Numbered from the stretch's first letter, positions 25,423 to 34,949 are shown. The stretch is DNA of 64,000 nt from Leeuwenhoekiella polynyae (GCF_042683665.1 NZ_JBHUOO010000047.1), one strand, 5' to 3'. Numbers and translations are program-made. The notes: a model not told the origin generated them from the letters alone.

Positions 25423-26376
25423 TTAATCTCTGTTTTCTATCGCTTTATAGGCAGCGATAACTTCTTTAACCAGTTTGTGACGTATAACATCTTTATCATC
25501 AAGATAAATCATCCCCACACCTTTTACATCTTTTAGAACCAGTAGTGCTTCTTTAAGGCCACTTATCACGCGGCGAGGCAAATCTATCTGCCCAGGATCG
25601 CCGGTAATCAAGAATTTTGCATGTTTACCCATACGAGTTAAAAACATCTTCATCTGGGCGTGAGTAGTATTCTGCGCTTCATCAAGAATCACAAAGGCAT
25701 TATCTAAGGTACGACCGCGCATAAAAGCCATAGGTGCAATTTGTATCACTCCTTTTTCTATAAAACTTTCTAGCTTTTCATGCGGAATCATATCACGCAA
25801 TGCATCGTACAACGGCTGCATATAAGGATCTAGCTTTTCTTTTAAATCTCCCGGTAAAAAACCTAGATTCTCCCCTGCTTCTACTGCCGGTCTGGTAAGA
25901 ATAATACGTTTAACTTGTTTTTCTTTTAAAGCTTTAACCGCTAGTGCAACGCCTGTATAGGTTTTACCCGTACCCGCAGGCCCAATAGCAAAGACCATAT
26001 CATTTTTACGAGCAAGATCTACCATCTTACGCTGGTTTGCCGTTTGAGCTTTAATAAGCTTACCGCCCACTCCATGCACTAAGATTTCCCCACTTTCGGG
26101 AGAAGTCTCATAATCTGCTCTGCTTTCGCTCGTTAAAACACGCTCGATCATATTCTCATCAAGCTTATTATACTTTGCAAAATGTTCAAGCAGCATCGTG
26201 ATGCGTTTATCAAACTCTTCCAAAAGATCCTCATCCCCGTAGGCTTTTATATGATTGCCCCGGGCAACCAGTTTTAACTTGGGAAAATACTTCTTAAGAA
26301 GTTCAATATTACTATTGTTTTGACCAAAGAATTCCCTTGGCGTGATCTCTGAAAGTTCGATGATAAGTTCGTTCAA
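25423..26376 (-). CDS. PhoH family ATPase (PhoL-like)
   Basis: A 317-residue cytoplasmic protein. After an N-terminal KH-like part (about 1-100) the PhoH domain has Walker A GPAGTGKT, LTRPAVEAGENLGFLPGDLK, APMAFMRGRTLDN, Walker B VILDEAQNTTHAQMKMFL and ITGDPGQIDLP. PhoH/YbeZ proteins are RNA-related ATPases linked to ribosome maturation through YbeY. It begins with TTG at 26376, which gives the usual MNELIIELSEI N-terminus of the flavobacterial family. Probably cotranscribed with purC. Confidence 0.93.
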   Translation of the reverse strand: MNELIIELSEITPREFFGQNNSNIELLKKYFPKLKLVARGNHIKAYGDEDLLEEFDKRITMLLEHFAKYNKLDENMIERVLTSESRADYETSPESGEILVHGVGGKLIKAQTANQRKMVDLARKNDMVFAIGPAGTGKTYTGVALAVKALKEKQVKRIILTRPAVEAGENLGFLPGDLKEKLDPYMQPLYDALRDMIPHEKLESFIEKGVIQIAPMAFMRGRTLDNAFVILDEAQNTTHAQMKMFLTRMGKHAKFLITGDPGQIDLPRRVISGLKEALLVLKDVKGVGMIYLDDKDVIRHKLVKEVIAAYKAIENRD

Positions 26377-26485
26377 AAGCGGAAGAATTTTATAAAAAAA
26401 CTAGTTAATTATCTTTAGTTTTGTGCTTAACAAATGTAACTAAATTTACGAACTATCTCCCTTAAAAATATCAACAAAACCGCCT

Positions 26486-27316
26486 ATGCCCATTATAACA
26501 TTAACCACTGATTTCGGCTTAAAAGACCATTTTGCCGGTGCGGTTAAAGGCGCTATTTACAGCGAAATGGCTGATGCCAAAATTGTTGATATCTCGCACA
26601 ATGTATCTCCATTTCACATTACTGAAGCCGCATATATAATACAGAATGCCTATCGTAATTTCCCCAAAGGAACCATACATATTATTGGTATAGACTCTGA
26701 ACAAAATGCTGAAAATAAACATATTGCAGTCAAAGTTGAAGGGCATTATTTTGTTTGTGCCAACAATGGGATTATGTCTATGATCACCCGCACTATTGTT
26801 CCTGAAGAACTTGTTGAAATCAATATTCACGACCGGATTAAAACCAATTTTACAGAACTTGATGTTTTTGTACAGGTTGCCTGTCATATCGCTCGTGGCG
26901 GGACTTTAGGTGTTATTGGCAAACCTATTAAAGAAATCAAGGCGATTACGGGGATTATGCCAGTTATTAACAGCGATCAAAAGCAAATTATAGGTAACGT
27001 GATCTATGTTGATAACTACGGAAATGTGATCACAAACATCACGCGGCGTCTTTTTGATGATGTGGGAAAAGGCCGCAATTTTATCATACAGGCAAGACGT
27101 GCACATTTTAAAAAAATTCATGAGCGGTATAGCGATGCGATCAATTTTAATATTGAAAAAGCAAAGCGGGAAGAAGACGGTAAAAAAATAGCCCTTTTCA
27201 ACTCCTCAGGTTATCTGGAACTTGCTATTTATAAAAGTAACCCAAGTACAGTAGGCAGCGCATCTACCCTATTTGGTCTAGACTATCGCGATTCCGTAAG
27301 TATTACTTTTGAATAA
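26486..27316 (+). CDS. SAM hydrolase / SAM-hydroxide adenosyltransferase (DUF62)
   Basis: A 276-residue protein of the S-adenosylmethionine-dependent chlorinase/fluorinase superfamily. The N-terminus ITLTTDFGLKDHFAGAVKG has the SAM-binding Asp and the FG-x-D motif, followed by ISHNVSPFHITEAAYIIQNA, IIGIDSEQ, CANNGIMS, and a C-terminal IYVDNYGNVITNI. Most bacterial members hydrolyse SAM to adenosine and methionine rather than halogenate. It is divergent from phoH with a 109-bp spacer. Confidence 0.9.
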   Translation: MPIITLTTDFGLKDHFAGAVKGAIYSEMADAKIVDISHNVSPFHITEAAYIIQNAYRNFPKGTIHIIGIDSEQNAENKHIAVKVEGHYFVCANNGIMSMITRTIVPEELVEINIHDRIKTNFTELDVFVQVACHIARGGTLGVIGKPIKEIKAITGIMPVINSDQKQIIGNVIYVDNYGNVITNITRRLFDDVGKGRNFIIQARRAHFKKIHERYSDAINFNIEKAKREEDGKKIALFNSSGYLELAIYKSNPSTVGSASTLFGLDYRDSVSITFE

Positions 27317-27429
27317 GTAACTAACTCGGGGGCAACCCCACAAGACATTCGTTAGAAACGATTTTTCAATTTCGAGGCAAGACTCGGGGTATTAAACCCT
27401 TTAGCGGTGCCAATAAAAAGCTTAAAATT

Positions 27430-27726
27430 ATGATTGTACGTCTGGTTAAAATGGAATTTAAACCTGAAAAAATAACTCATTTTCTAGATCTTTTCGATCA
27501 GGTAAAAGAAGAAATTCGGAATTTTGAAGGTTGCGAATTTTTAGAATTGTTGCAGGGCGAAAAAGATACTGGAACTTTCTTTACACACAGTTATTGGAAA
27601 GATACTCAAGCTTTAGAAACCTACCGGAACAGCACCTTATTTAAGACCACTTGGGCGAAGACCAAAGTTCTTTTTAACGCAAAACCCGAAGCTTGGAGCG
27701 TTGAAAAATTCGTAACTTTACACTAA
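27430..27726 (+). CDS. Antibiotic biosynthesis monooxygenase (ABM) domain protein
   Basis: A 98-residue single-domain protein with the ABM dimeric alpha/beta-barrel pattern: MIVRLVKMEFKPEKITHFLD, then EIRNFEGCEFLELLQ, then THSYWKDTQALETYRNSTLF. Members include quinol monooxygenases and haem-degrading enzymes, but this small version could be only a fold relative. It lies 113 bp after the SAM hydrolase, with a hairpin-rich degenerate repeat between them. Confidence 0.85.
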   Translation: MIVRLVKMEFKPEKITHFLDLFDQVKEEIRNFEGCEFLELLQGEKDTGTFFTHSYWKDTQALETYRNSTLFKTTWAKTKVLFNAKPEAWSVEKFVTLH

Positions 27727-27819
27727 TCCTCTTTCTGTTTTCAAGAGGAAATTCAATTAAAACATTATAAAATACAGAATATTGTAAATTCTACTCAATA
27801 TTCACTTATAACTTCTTTT

Positions 27820-28710
27820 ATGAAAAATATAGCTATAATAGGTGCAGGAACAATGGGTAATGGTATCGCACATACCTTTGCTCAAAATGGATTTAATGTT
27901 AATCTTATAGATATAAGTGAAGCTTCTTTGAAAAAAGGGATTGCTACAATCACCAAAAATTTAGATCGTCAGGTAGCAAAAGAAGTTCTAACTGAAACCC
28001 AGAAAAACAACGCACTTCTAAACATAAAGTTATTAACCGATTTAAGAGAAGGCGTTTCTCAAGCCGATCTTGTTGTTGAAGCCGCAAGTGAAAACCTTAA
28101 AATTAAACTGGATATCTTCAAAAATCTTGAAGAATTTTGCCAGCCTAATACTATATTAGCAAGTAATACTTCTTCTATTTCCATTACACAAATTGCTTCA
28201 ACTACAAAACGCGCAGACAAAGTTATAGGGATGCATTTTATGAATCCGGTGCCGGTTATGAAATTGGTTGAGATTATTAGCGGGTATAGCACGTCAAAAG
28301 CAACTTTAGAAACCATCACAAAACTTGCTGAACAATTAGGAAAAGCTCCTGTTCCGGTAAATGATTACCCTGGGTTTGTTGCTAACCGTATTCTGATGCC
28401 TATGATCAATGAAGCTGTTGAAACTTTATACAATGGTGTTGCCGGCGTTGCTGAGATAGACACCGTTATGAAACTAGGTATGGCACACCCAATGGGACCT
28501 TTACAACTTGCAGATTTTATTGGCCTAGATGTATGTCTTGCAATTTTAGAAGTGATGTATGAAGGTTTTAAAAATCCTAAATATGCACCTTGCCCTTTAC
28601 TTGTCAATATGGTACGCGCGGGTAAAATGGGTGTGAAATCAGGAGAAGGTTTTTACGATTATAGCGAAAGCAGAAAAGCAGAAACTGTTGCTAATCAATT
28701 TAGTTCGTAA
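27820..28710 (+). CDS. 3-hydroxybutyryl-CoA dehydrogenase
   Basis: A 296-residue NAD(P)-dependent dehydrogenase. The Rossmann motif is IIGAGTMGNGIAHTFAQNG (residues 5-23), the substrate segment is ASNTSSISITQIA, and the catalytic His lies in IGMHFMNPVPVMKLVEII, followed by DYPGFVANRILMPMINEA and LGMAHPMGPLQLADFIGLD. It fits the short HbdA/PaaH group without a crotonase domain, acting on 3-hydroxyacyl-CoA in fatty acid or butyrate metabolism. Confidence 0.94.
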   Translation: MKNIAIIGAGTMGNGIAHTFAQNGFNVNLIDISEASLKKGIATITKNLDRQVAKEVLTETQKNNALLNIKLLTDLREGVSQADLVVEAASENLKIKLDIFKNLEEFCQPNTILASNTSSISITQIASTTKRADKVIGMHFMNPVPVMKLVEIISGYSTSKATLETITKLAEQLGKAPVPVNDYPGFVANRILMPMINEAVETLYNGVAGVAEIDTVMKLGMAHPMGPLQLADFIGLDVCLAILEVMYEGFKNPKYAPCPLLVNMVRAGKMGVKSGEGFYDYSESRKAETVANQFSS

Positions 28711-28866
28711 AAACAGTTCTAACTTAAATTTAAGTTTACTTAGCTTAACCCTCATTTGGATTAAGCTTCTTTATTCAAGGAAAGAAAATTATAAATTCAT
28801 AAACGAACTTAGTTATATCCTAACAGAATGTTCCCATTTGATTACTGTTGAACTAATGAAGGTTAA

Positions 28867-30099
28867 ATGCCAAAAATAATTCCATTTAAAGCCATACGTC
28901 CTACTAGAGACATAGTAAGTCTTATCGCGTCGCGTTCGTACGATACTTATACTAAATCTGAACGTAAAGCACGATTAGAAAATAACCCGTATTCGTTTTT
29001 ACACATTGTGAATCCCGGTTATAAATACCATAAAGTAATTAGTGGCGAAGAGAAGTTCAAAATGGTATGCAACCGCTATCTGGAATTTAAAGAAGAAGGT
29101 ATTTTTATTGAAGAAAACCAGGCTTCGTTTTATGTGTATAAAATCGTAAACCGAGATGCTGAAGAATTTGTAGGTATTATAGGCGCAGCAAGTGTCGCCG
29201 ACTATCAAAACAATCACATCAAGCGCCATGAGAATACCATCAAAAAACGTGAAGAGGTTTTTAAAGAATATCTAAAAACAACCGGATTTAATGCTGAACC
29301 GGTTTTACTCACACATCCTGATTCTGATGAATTGCGTGAAATTTGTAAACAAGTTATGCAGAAGCGCTCTGAATATGAGTTTACCACGACCTATCGCGAT
29401 ACACATTATTTATGGCCGGTGTCTGATTCTAAAGTTGTAGAAAGAATTCAACATTTATACGCTGAAATGCCTGAGCTATACATTGCTGATGGACATCATC
29501 GTTCTAGTTCGTCTGCACTTCTTGCTAATGATTTAAATGAACAGAATATCGAAAGCACTGCTCATAATTATTTTATGAGTTATATCATACCAGAATCTCA
29601 TTTGCGTATTCATGCTTTCAGCAGAATGATTACAGACCTTTGCGGTATGGACAGAGACGAATTTTTAATCAAATTAGATTCGATATTTAAAATCGAAAAT
29701 CGCGGAGAAGAGTTTATTCAACCTGTAGCTTTGCATAACTTTAGTATGTATCTCGCCGGAAATTTTTATACTCTTGAATTACGCAAACACCATCAGAACT
29801 TCAACAATGCTTTAGAAACTTTAGATGCTCAGATTCTTTATGAATTGGTTTTAAAACCCTTACTAAGCATTGAAGATCCCCGAGAGGATAAGCGTCTGGC
29901 TTATGGGAAGGGTAAAAACGATATGTTGAGCGTAAAAGAAAAAGTAGATCAGCAAAAGTTTGCTGTTGCCTTTAGCTTGTTTCCGGCTACATCACAGCAA
30001 ATCAAAGATATATCTGATGAAGGCTTAACGATGCCACCAAAGTCGACATTCATTCAGCCCAAATTGCGCAGTGGTGTTACCATTTACGAGTTTCTATAA
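28867..30099 (+). CDS. DUF1015 family protein
   Basis: A 410-residue soluble protein with the DUF1015 core: IIPFKAIRPTRDIVSLIASR at the N-terminus, PYSFLHIVNPG, the central MPELYIADGHHRSSSSALLA, and a C-terminal KSTFIQPKLRSGVTIYEFL. The ADGHHR signature suggests a metal or nucleotide site, but the family has no proven activity. It follows the dehydrogenase by 156 bp and precedes the YggS-like gene on the same strand. Confidence 0.88.
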   Translation: MPKIIPFKAIRPTRDIVSLIASRSYDTYTKSERKARLENNPYSFLHIVNPGYKYHKVISGEEKFKMVCNRYLEFKEEGIFIEENQASFYVYKIVNRDAEEFVGIIGAASVADYQNNHIKRHENTIKKREEVFKEYLKTTGFNAEPVLLTHPDSDELREICKQVMQKRSEYEFTTTYRDTHYLWPVSDSKVVERIQHLYAEMPELYIADGHHRSSSSALLANDLNEQNIESTAHNYFMSYIIPESHLRIHAFSRMITDLCGMDRDEFLIKLDSIFKIENRGEEFIQPVALHNFSMYLAGNFYTLELRKHHQNFNNALETLDAQILYELVLKPLLSIEDPREDKRLAYGKGKNDMLSVKEKVDQQKFAVAFSLFPATSQQIKDISDEGLTMPPKSTFIQPKLRSGVTIYEFL

Positions 30100-30235
30100 A
30101 TTATTGTAGCCCATTACAAATACTTAACTTTACAAAAAAGCGATACCCAATAACCAAGCATAAGGTTGCTAAGTTATAATTGGAGTTTATCATTACAAAG
30201 CACGATCATTTTTCGATTATTGATTAATACTATTT

Positions 30236-30898
30236 ATGTCTGAAATAACTCAAAATATAAGTCAGTTTAAAGCATCTCTCTCTGAGAAGGTAACACTTGT
30301 AGCTGTCTCAAAAACAAAACCTAACGAGGATATTGAAGAAGCTTATGCTGCTGGTCAACGCGTTTTTGGTGAAAACAAAATTCAGGAAATGACCGATAAA
30401 TCGGAAGCCCTTCCTAAAGACATTCAGTGGCATATGATAGGTCATGTACAAACAAATAAGGTTAAGTATATGGCTCCGTATGTAAGTTTAATACACAGTG
30501 CAGACCGCTTAAAGCTTTTTAAAGAAATCAATAAAGAGGCTAAAAAAAATGATCGAATTATAGATGTACTGCTTCAGGTTAAAATTGCTGAAGAGGATAG
30601 TAAATTTGGTATGTCTCCAGAAAACGCTAAAGAGTTTTTAGAACATAATGCTGCGAATAATTATCCTAATGTTCGCGTAGTAGGCTTGATGGGGATGGCT
30701 TCATTTGTAGATGATGAGACACGAATTAGCCGCGAGTTTTCTCAACTTGAAAAAATTTACAATACCTTTAAAGATACGTATGGTTTTAAAGTGCTTTCTA
30801 TGGGGATGAGCGGCGATTATCCTATTGCTTTGAAACACGGTAGCACAATGGTTCGCGTGGGAAGTGCTATTTTTGGTGCTCGTAATTACGACAATTAG
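30236..30898 (+). CDS. YggS-type PLP homeostasis protein
   Basis: A 220-residue PLP-binding protein (PLPBP/YggS family, single alanine-racemase-like TIM barrel without the C-terminal domain). The PLP lysine lies in LVAVSKTKPNEDI (Lys27), followed by RVFGENKIQEM, IQWHMIGHVQTNKVKYM, LLQVKIAEEDSKFGM, LMGMASF, and SMGMSGDYPIALKHGSTMVRVGSAIFG. It buffers pyridoxal phosphate and affects amino-acid pools. Confidence 0.94.
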   Translation: MSEITQNISQFKASLSEKVTLVAVSKTKPNEDIEEAYAAGQRVFGENKIQEMTDKSEALPKDIQWHMIGHVQTNKVKYMAPYVSLIHSADRLKLFKEINKEAKKNDRIIDVLLQVKIAEEDSKFGMSPENAKEFLEHNAANNYPNVRVVGLMGMASFVDDETRISREFSQLEKIYNTFKDTYGFKVLSMGMSGDYPIALKHGSTMVRVGSAIFGARNYDN

Positions 30899-30944
30899 AC
30901 GCTCACTAAACTAATCTATAGAATATAAGATTTTAAAACATTTT

Positions 30945-32321
30945 ATGTACGCAATACTCGATCTAGAAACTACAGGAGGAAAATACAATGAAGAGGGAGT
31001 TACCGAGGTTGCTATCTACAAATACGACGGACATCAAATTGTAGATCAATTTATAAGTCTTGTTAATCCCGAGCGTCCCATACAAGCTTTTGTGGTGGGT
31101 CTTACCGGTATAAATAACGAGATGTTGCGCAATGCGCCTAAGTTTTACGAGGTTGCTAAACGTATTATTGAGATCACAACAGACTGTATTATTGTTGCAC
31201 ATAACGCCCAGTTTGATTATCGTATTTTACAATTAGAATTTGACAGACTTGGTTATGATTATCAGCGTAAAAGCCTGTGTACCGTAGAACTTGCTCAGGA
31301 GTTACTTCCCGGTCAAAACAGCTACAGTCTAGGTAAGTTGGTAAGGAACTTAGGAATTCCTATTACAGACCGACACAGAGCCAATGGTGATGCTTTAGCC
31401 ACAGTAAAACTCTTTAAATTATTACTGACGAAAGACACAAAAAAAAGTATCATACAAGAGTCTATAAAGCTCAATCCCAAAAAACAAATAGATACTAAAC
31501 TACGTGATCTCATTACCGAAACACCTAGTGTAACGGGAGTTTACTATATGCATAATGCTAACGGAAGCGTTATTTATATTGGAAAAAGCCGAAATATAAA
31601 AAAAAGGCTCAATCAGCATTTTACAAGCGATAATAGAAAATCAAAACAAATACAAGAAGAAGTTGAAGCGGTAAGCTATGACGAGACCGGAAGCGAACTC
31701 GTTGCACTTCTTAAAGAGAATGAAGAAATAAAAAAAATCAGGCCTAAACACAACCGGGCGTTGAGACGGGTTAAGTTTAAAGCTCAGCTGGTGAGTTTTA
31801 TTGATGACAAGGGGTATTTAAACCTAAGGGTAGAAAAAGCAGACAGCACTAAGCCCAGCATCATTACTTTTGCAACAATTCCTTCAGGAAAGGTCTATTT
31901 AGCTAAAATGCTTGAAGAGTATAATTTGTGTCAAAGTAAAACCGGTTTACATCAGACTGAGGGCAATTGTTTTAACTACACCATAAAAACCTGTGACGGA
32001 GCTTGTATTGGAGAGGAAATACCTGAGACTTATAATAAACGTGTTGAAGCTTTCATTAAAAAACATACGTTTGAAAATAAGAACTTCATTATCATAGATC
32101 GCGGTCCAACTAAAGAACAACGCAGTGCTATTTTAATTGAAGATGGAATTTTTAAAGGTTTTGGTTATTATAACCTGAATCATCAGTTGAATAATTTGGA
32201 TATTTTAGAACGCATCATCACACCAATGGAAGATAATCGCGATGCCAGGCATATTATTCAAAGCTACCTGCGCTCTCGTAAAGTGATCAAAATAATGGAG
32301 CTAACCGAATTAGAAAACTAA
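30945..32321 (+). CDS. DnaQ-like exonuclease fused to a GIY-YIG/UvrC N-terminal domain
   Basis: A 458-residue fusion. Residues 1 to about 170 form a DEDDh 3'-5' exonuclease: AILDLETTGGKYNEEG (Exo I), IIVAHNAQFDYRIL (Exo II) and DRHRANGDALATVKL (Exo III, with the His-x4-Asp). Residues about 195-280 form a GIY-YIG nuclease: GVYYMHNANGSVIYIGKSRN, with IKKRLNQHF. The rest resembles the UvrC/Cho Cys-containing part (YNLCQSKTGLHQTEGNCFNY, CDGACIGE). Such fusions (PolC epsilon-like plus Cho) are thought to act in DNA repair. Confidence 0.9.
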   Translation: MYAILDLETTGGKYNEEGVTEVAIYKYDGHQIVDQFISLVNPERPIQAFVVGLTGINNEMLRNAPKFYEVAKRIIEITTDCIIVAHNAQFDYRILQLEFDRLGYDYQRKSLCTVELAQELLPGQNSYSLGKLVRNLGIPITDRHRANGDALATVKLFKLLLTKDTKKSIIQESIKLNPKKQIDTKLRDLITETPSVTGVYYMHNANGSVIYIGKSRNIKKRLNQHFTSDNRKSKQIQEEVEAVSYDETGSELVALLKENEEIKKIRPKHNRALRRVKFKAQLVSFIDDKGYLNLRVEKADSTKPSIITFATIPSGKVYLAKMLEEYNLCQSKTGLHQTEGNCFNYTIKTCDGACIGEEIPETYNKRVEAFIKKHTFENKNFIIIDRGPTKEQRSAILIEDGIFKGFGYYNLNHQLNNLDILERIITPMEDNRDARHIIQSYLRSRKVIKIMELTELEN

Positions 32322-32324
32322 ACT

Positions 32325-32444
32325 ATGATCAAAAAGCTACTTATTATTCTCTTGCTTGCTTTCTGTTGCAGTTGTTCTGTGCAAGAACTCGAAAATGAAT
32401 TAGAATTTCATAAAGTAGTGTTGACAAAAAAAATGAAAAATTAG
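32325..32444 (+). CDS. Small lipoprotein, 39 residues
   Basis: The ATG at 32325 opens 39 codons: MIKKLLIILLLAFCCSCSVQ then ELENELEFHKVVLTKKMKN, ending in TAG. The N-terminus is a short signal peptide with a Cys-rich lipobox (AFCCSC), so lipidation at Cys15 or Cys17 is possible. It lies 3 bp after the exonuclease gene and 10 bp before the ion channel gene, so it is probably translated within that transcript. No homolog recognised. Confidence 0.5.
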   Translation: MIKKLLIILLLAFCCSCSVQELENELEFHKVVLTKKMKN

Positions 32445-32454
32445 CAGTAAAAAT

Positions 32455-33300
32455 TTGACACAACAACAAAAACACACTTGGAAAACAAAACTTCATGAAA
32501 TAATTTATGAAGCAGATACTCCTGCTGGAAAAGCTTTTGACGTTGTACTACTTATTTTAATTTTTCTGAGTGTGGTATTGGTGATGCTTGAAAGTGTTTC
32601 ATCCTTTCAAGATGAATACGGTAAGTATTTTTATATAGGGGAATGGTTTATAACCATATTTTTCACTATAGAATATATTTTGAGAGTAATTTCAATCAGA
32701 AAGCCTTCGGCATATATTTTTAGCTTTTATGGCTTAATTGATTTCATATCTACCATTCCGTTGTATCTATCTTTTTTTATTGTGGGTACCAACGCGCTAC
32801 TAACGATAAGAGCTTTGAGGCTTTTGCGTGTTTTCAGAATTTTAAAAGTGACTCGGTATATTGGCGAGGGAAACAAACTGGCAAAAGCTTTAAAAGATAG
32901 CAGACCCAAAATTTTGGTTTTCTTATTTGCCGTAATGATTCTCTCGGTCATCGCTGGTACCTTAATGTATATTGTAGAAGGTCCAGAACATGGATTTAAA
33001 AGTATTCCCGTAAGTGTTTACTGGTGCATTGTTACATTGACCACTGTAGGTTTTGGTGATATCGCCCCAGTTACAGCATTAGGTCAGTTTATAGCCACCG
33101 TGATCATGATCATGGGTTACGGAATTATCGCTGTACCCACAGGTATTGTAAGTGCAGAAATGGCTAAAGGTAATAAACCACAACCTGATCCTCAAAAACT
33201 ACATTTAAACACACAAGTTTGCCACAATTGCGGTTCTAAAAAGCATCAGGATTCTGCCAAATATTGTCACCAATGCGGATACAGTCTTCATTATGAATAA
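32455..33300 (+). CDS. Voltage-gated-like K+ channel with a C-terminal zinc ribbon
   Basis: A 281-residue ion transporter. Six membrane segments are visible; S4 carries regularly spaced Arg (RALRLLRVFRILKVTRY), and the selectivity filter is TLTTVGFGDIAP, so K+ selectivity is likely. The C-terminus adds a treble of two CxxC pairs (CHNCG and CHQCG, residues about 256-275), a zinc ribbon that is unusual for Kv-type channels. It starts with TTG at 32455, the only start giving a complete N-terminus, and overlaps miaA by 8 bp. Confidence 0.88.
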   Translation: MTQQQKHTWKTKLHEIIYEADTPAGKAFDVVLLILIFLSVVLVMLESVSSFQDEYGKYFYIGEWFITIFFTIEYILRVISIRKPSAYIFSFYGLIDFISTIPLYLSFFIVGTNALLTIRALRLLRVFRILKVTRYIGEGNKLAKALKDSRPKILVFLFAVMILSVIAGTLMYIVEGPEHGFKSIPVSVYWCIVTLTTVGFGDIAPVTALGQFIATVIMIMGYGIIAVPTGIVSAEMAKGNKPQPDPQKLHLNTQVCHNCGSKKHQDSAKYCHQCGYSLHYE

Positions 33301-34201
33301 AACTTTAATAGCTGTTGTAGGTCCCACAGCCATAGGTAAAACAGCTCTGGGAATAAAACTTGCCAAGCAGTTTAATACCGAAATCATTTCTGCAGATTCC
33401 AGACAGTTTTTTAAAGAAATGAAAATAGGAACTGCCGTGCCAGACGATGACGAATTGGCTGTAGCCAAACATCATTTCATTCAGCATATATCTATCGAAA
33501 AAGAGTATAATGTAGGACTGTTTGAACAAGAAGCTATTTCAAAACTCAACGAACTTTTTAAGGTTCACAATGTTGTTATTATGGTAGGTGGCTCTGGTTT
33601 ATATGTAGATGCTGTGCTCAACGGATTAGATCGTTTTCCAGATGTGGATTCTCAAATACGTGAAGACTTAGTTCTACAGTTAGAAAATGAAGGTATTGAA
33701 AGTTTACAGAACCTCTTAAAAGTTCTTGATCCTATTCACTATGCTAAAATAGACTTGGATAATAAACAACGTGTAATTAGAGCTCTGGAAATCTGCATAG
33801 GTACTGGAAAACCTTATTCTTCCTATTTAGCAAAAAATACGGTAAAGAGAAATTTTAATTTTATTAAAGTAGGCCTTACTGCAGAACGGCAGCTTATTTA
33901 TGACCGAATTAATTTTCGTGTAGACCTTATGATCCAAAACGGACTTCTGGAGGAAGCACGCTCGTTATTACATAAAAAACACCTCAATGCACTACAAACG
34001 GTAGGCTACCGGGAACTGTTTAGTTATTTTGATGGCGTTTATGACTTAAAAACTGCTATTGAAGAAATTAAGAAAAATACAAGACGCTTTGCAAAACGCC
34101 AATTAACTTGGTATCGTAAAGATGAGTCAATTATCTGGTTTGATCATGGGATTCCTTCCCAAGAAATTATAACAACGATAAAAGAAAGAGTGTCTTTTTA
34201 A
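33293..34201 (+). CDS. miaA: tRNA dimethylallyltransferase
   Basis: A 302-residue enzyme that transfers a dimethylallyl group to A37 of tRNAs reading codons starting with U. P-loop VVGPTAIGKT (residues 6-15), then EIISADSRQFFKEMKIGTA, HHFIQHISIEKEYNVG, MVGGSGLYVDAVLNG, and a C-terminal TRRFAKRQLTWYRKDESIIW. It overlaps the channel gene, and a terminator begins inside its last codons. Confidence 0.96.
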   Translation: MNKTLIAVVGPTAIGKTALGIKLAKQFNTEIISADSRQFFKEMKIGTAVPDDDELAVAKHHFIQHISIEKEYNVGLFEQEAISKLNELFKVHNVVIMVGGSGLYVDAVLNGLDRFPDVDSQIREDLVLQLENEGIESLQNLLKVLDPIHYAKIDLDNKQRVIRALEICIGTGKPYSSYLAKNTVKRNFNFIKVGLTAERQLIYDRINFRVDLMIQNGLLEEARSLLHKKHLNALQTVGYRELFSYFDGVYDLKTAIEEIKKNTRRFAKRQLTWYRKDESIIWFDHGIPSQEIITTIKERVSF

Positions 34202-34214
34202 AAAAGACACTCTT
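34186..34214. terminator. Bidirectional intrinsic terminator
   Basis: A 14-bp near-perfect stem AAGAGTGTCTTTTT / AAAAAGACACTCTT with almost no loop, overlapping the miaA stop. The A/T-rich inner arms act as T tracts in both directions, between miaA and the convergent response regulator gene. Confidence 0.75.
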
Positions 34215-34224
34215 AGCTATACCA

Positions 34225-34944
34225 CTATTTTTTTTCTTCTTCACTCTTAACTACAAGGCGGAAACCTTCACCGTGAATATTGAGTATTTCTACTGTATCA
34301 TCACGCTTTAAGTACTTACGTAATTTTGCGATATATACATCCATACTACGAGATGTAAAGTAGTTATCGTCTCTCCATATCTTTGTAAGAGCCAGTTCGC
34401 GAGGCATTAAATCATTTTCATGCAAAGCTAACAGACGTAATAATTCGTTTTCTTTAGGAGAAAGTTTGTTAGGCTCTTCGTCTTTATACGTTAAGAAACG
34501 CAGCTTAGAATTTAAGAAGAAGTTACCTATATTGAATTCAAATTGCTTACTATCTGCAACAGAATCTGTAGCCTTACGCATCATAATTGCTTTGATCTTC
34601 ATAAGCAATACTTCGCTATCAAAAGGCTTGTTCAGGTAATCGTCTGCCCCTACTTTGTATCCTTTCAATACATCTTCTTTCATCGCTTTAGCGGTTAAGA
34701 AAATAATAGGCACATCTTCGTTTTTCTCGCGTATTTCTTTTGCCAATGTAAAACCATCTTTATAAGGCATCATCACATCTAAGATACACAGATCAAAGTC
34801 GTCTTTTTTAAATTTCTCAAAGCCTTCCATACCATTTTTGGCGTGGGTAACGTCATAGTCGTTCATTGAAAGGTAATCTTTAAGAACCGTTCCGAAATTT
34901 GGATCGTCCTCTACGAGTAAGATTTTTTTGTTTTCTGTTTCCAT
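34225..34944 (-). CDS. OmpR-type response regulator, RprY-like
   Basis: A 239-residue regulator. The receiver has KILLVEDDPNFG, phosphoacceptor Asp in LCILDVMMPYKDG (about residue 54), FLTAKAMKEDVLKGY, and the conserved Lys in DDYLNKPFDSE. A winged-helix DNA-binding domain follows (LSPKENELLRLLALHE, RSMDVYIAKLRKYLKRDD, ILNIHGEGFRLVV). It is directly downstream of its kinase. The pair resembles RprX/RprY of Bacteroides. Confidence 0.93.
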   Translation of the reverse strand: METENKKILLVEDDPNFGTVLKDYLSMNDYDVTHAKNGMEGFEKFKKDDFDLCILDVMMPYKDGFTLAKEIREKNEDVPIIFLTAKAMKEDVLKGYKVGADDYLNKPFDSEVLLMKIKAIMMRKATDSVADSKQFEFNIGNFFLNSKLRFLTYKDEEPNKLSPKENELLRLLALHENDLMPRELALTKIWRDDNYFTSRSMDVYIAKLRKYLKRDDTVEILNIHGEGFRLVVKSEEEKK

Positions 34945-34949
34945 TATGT

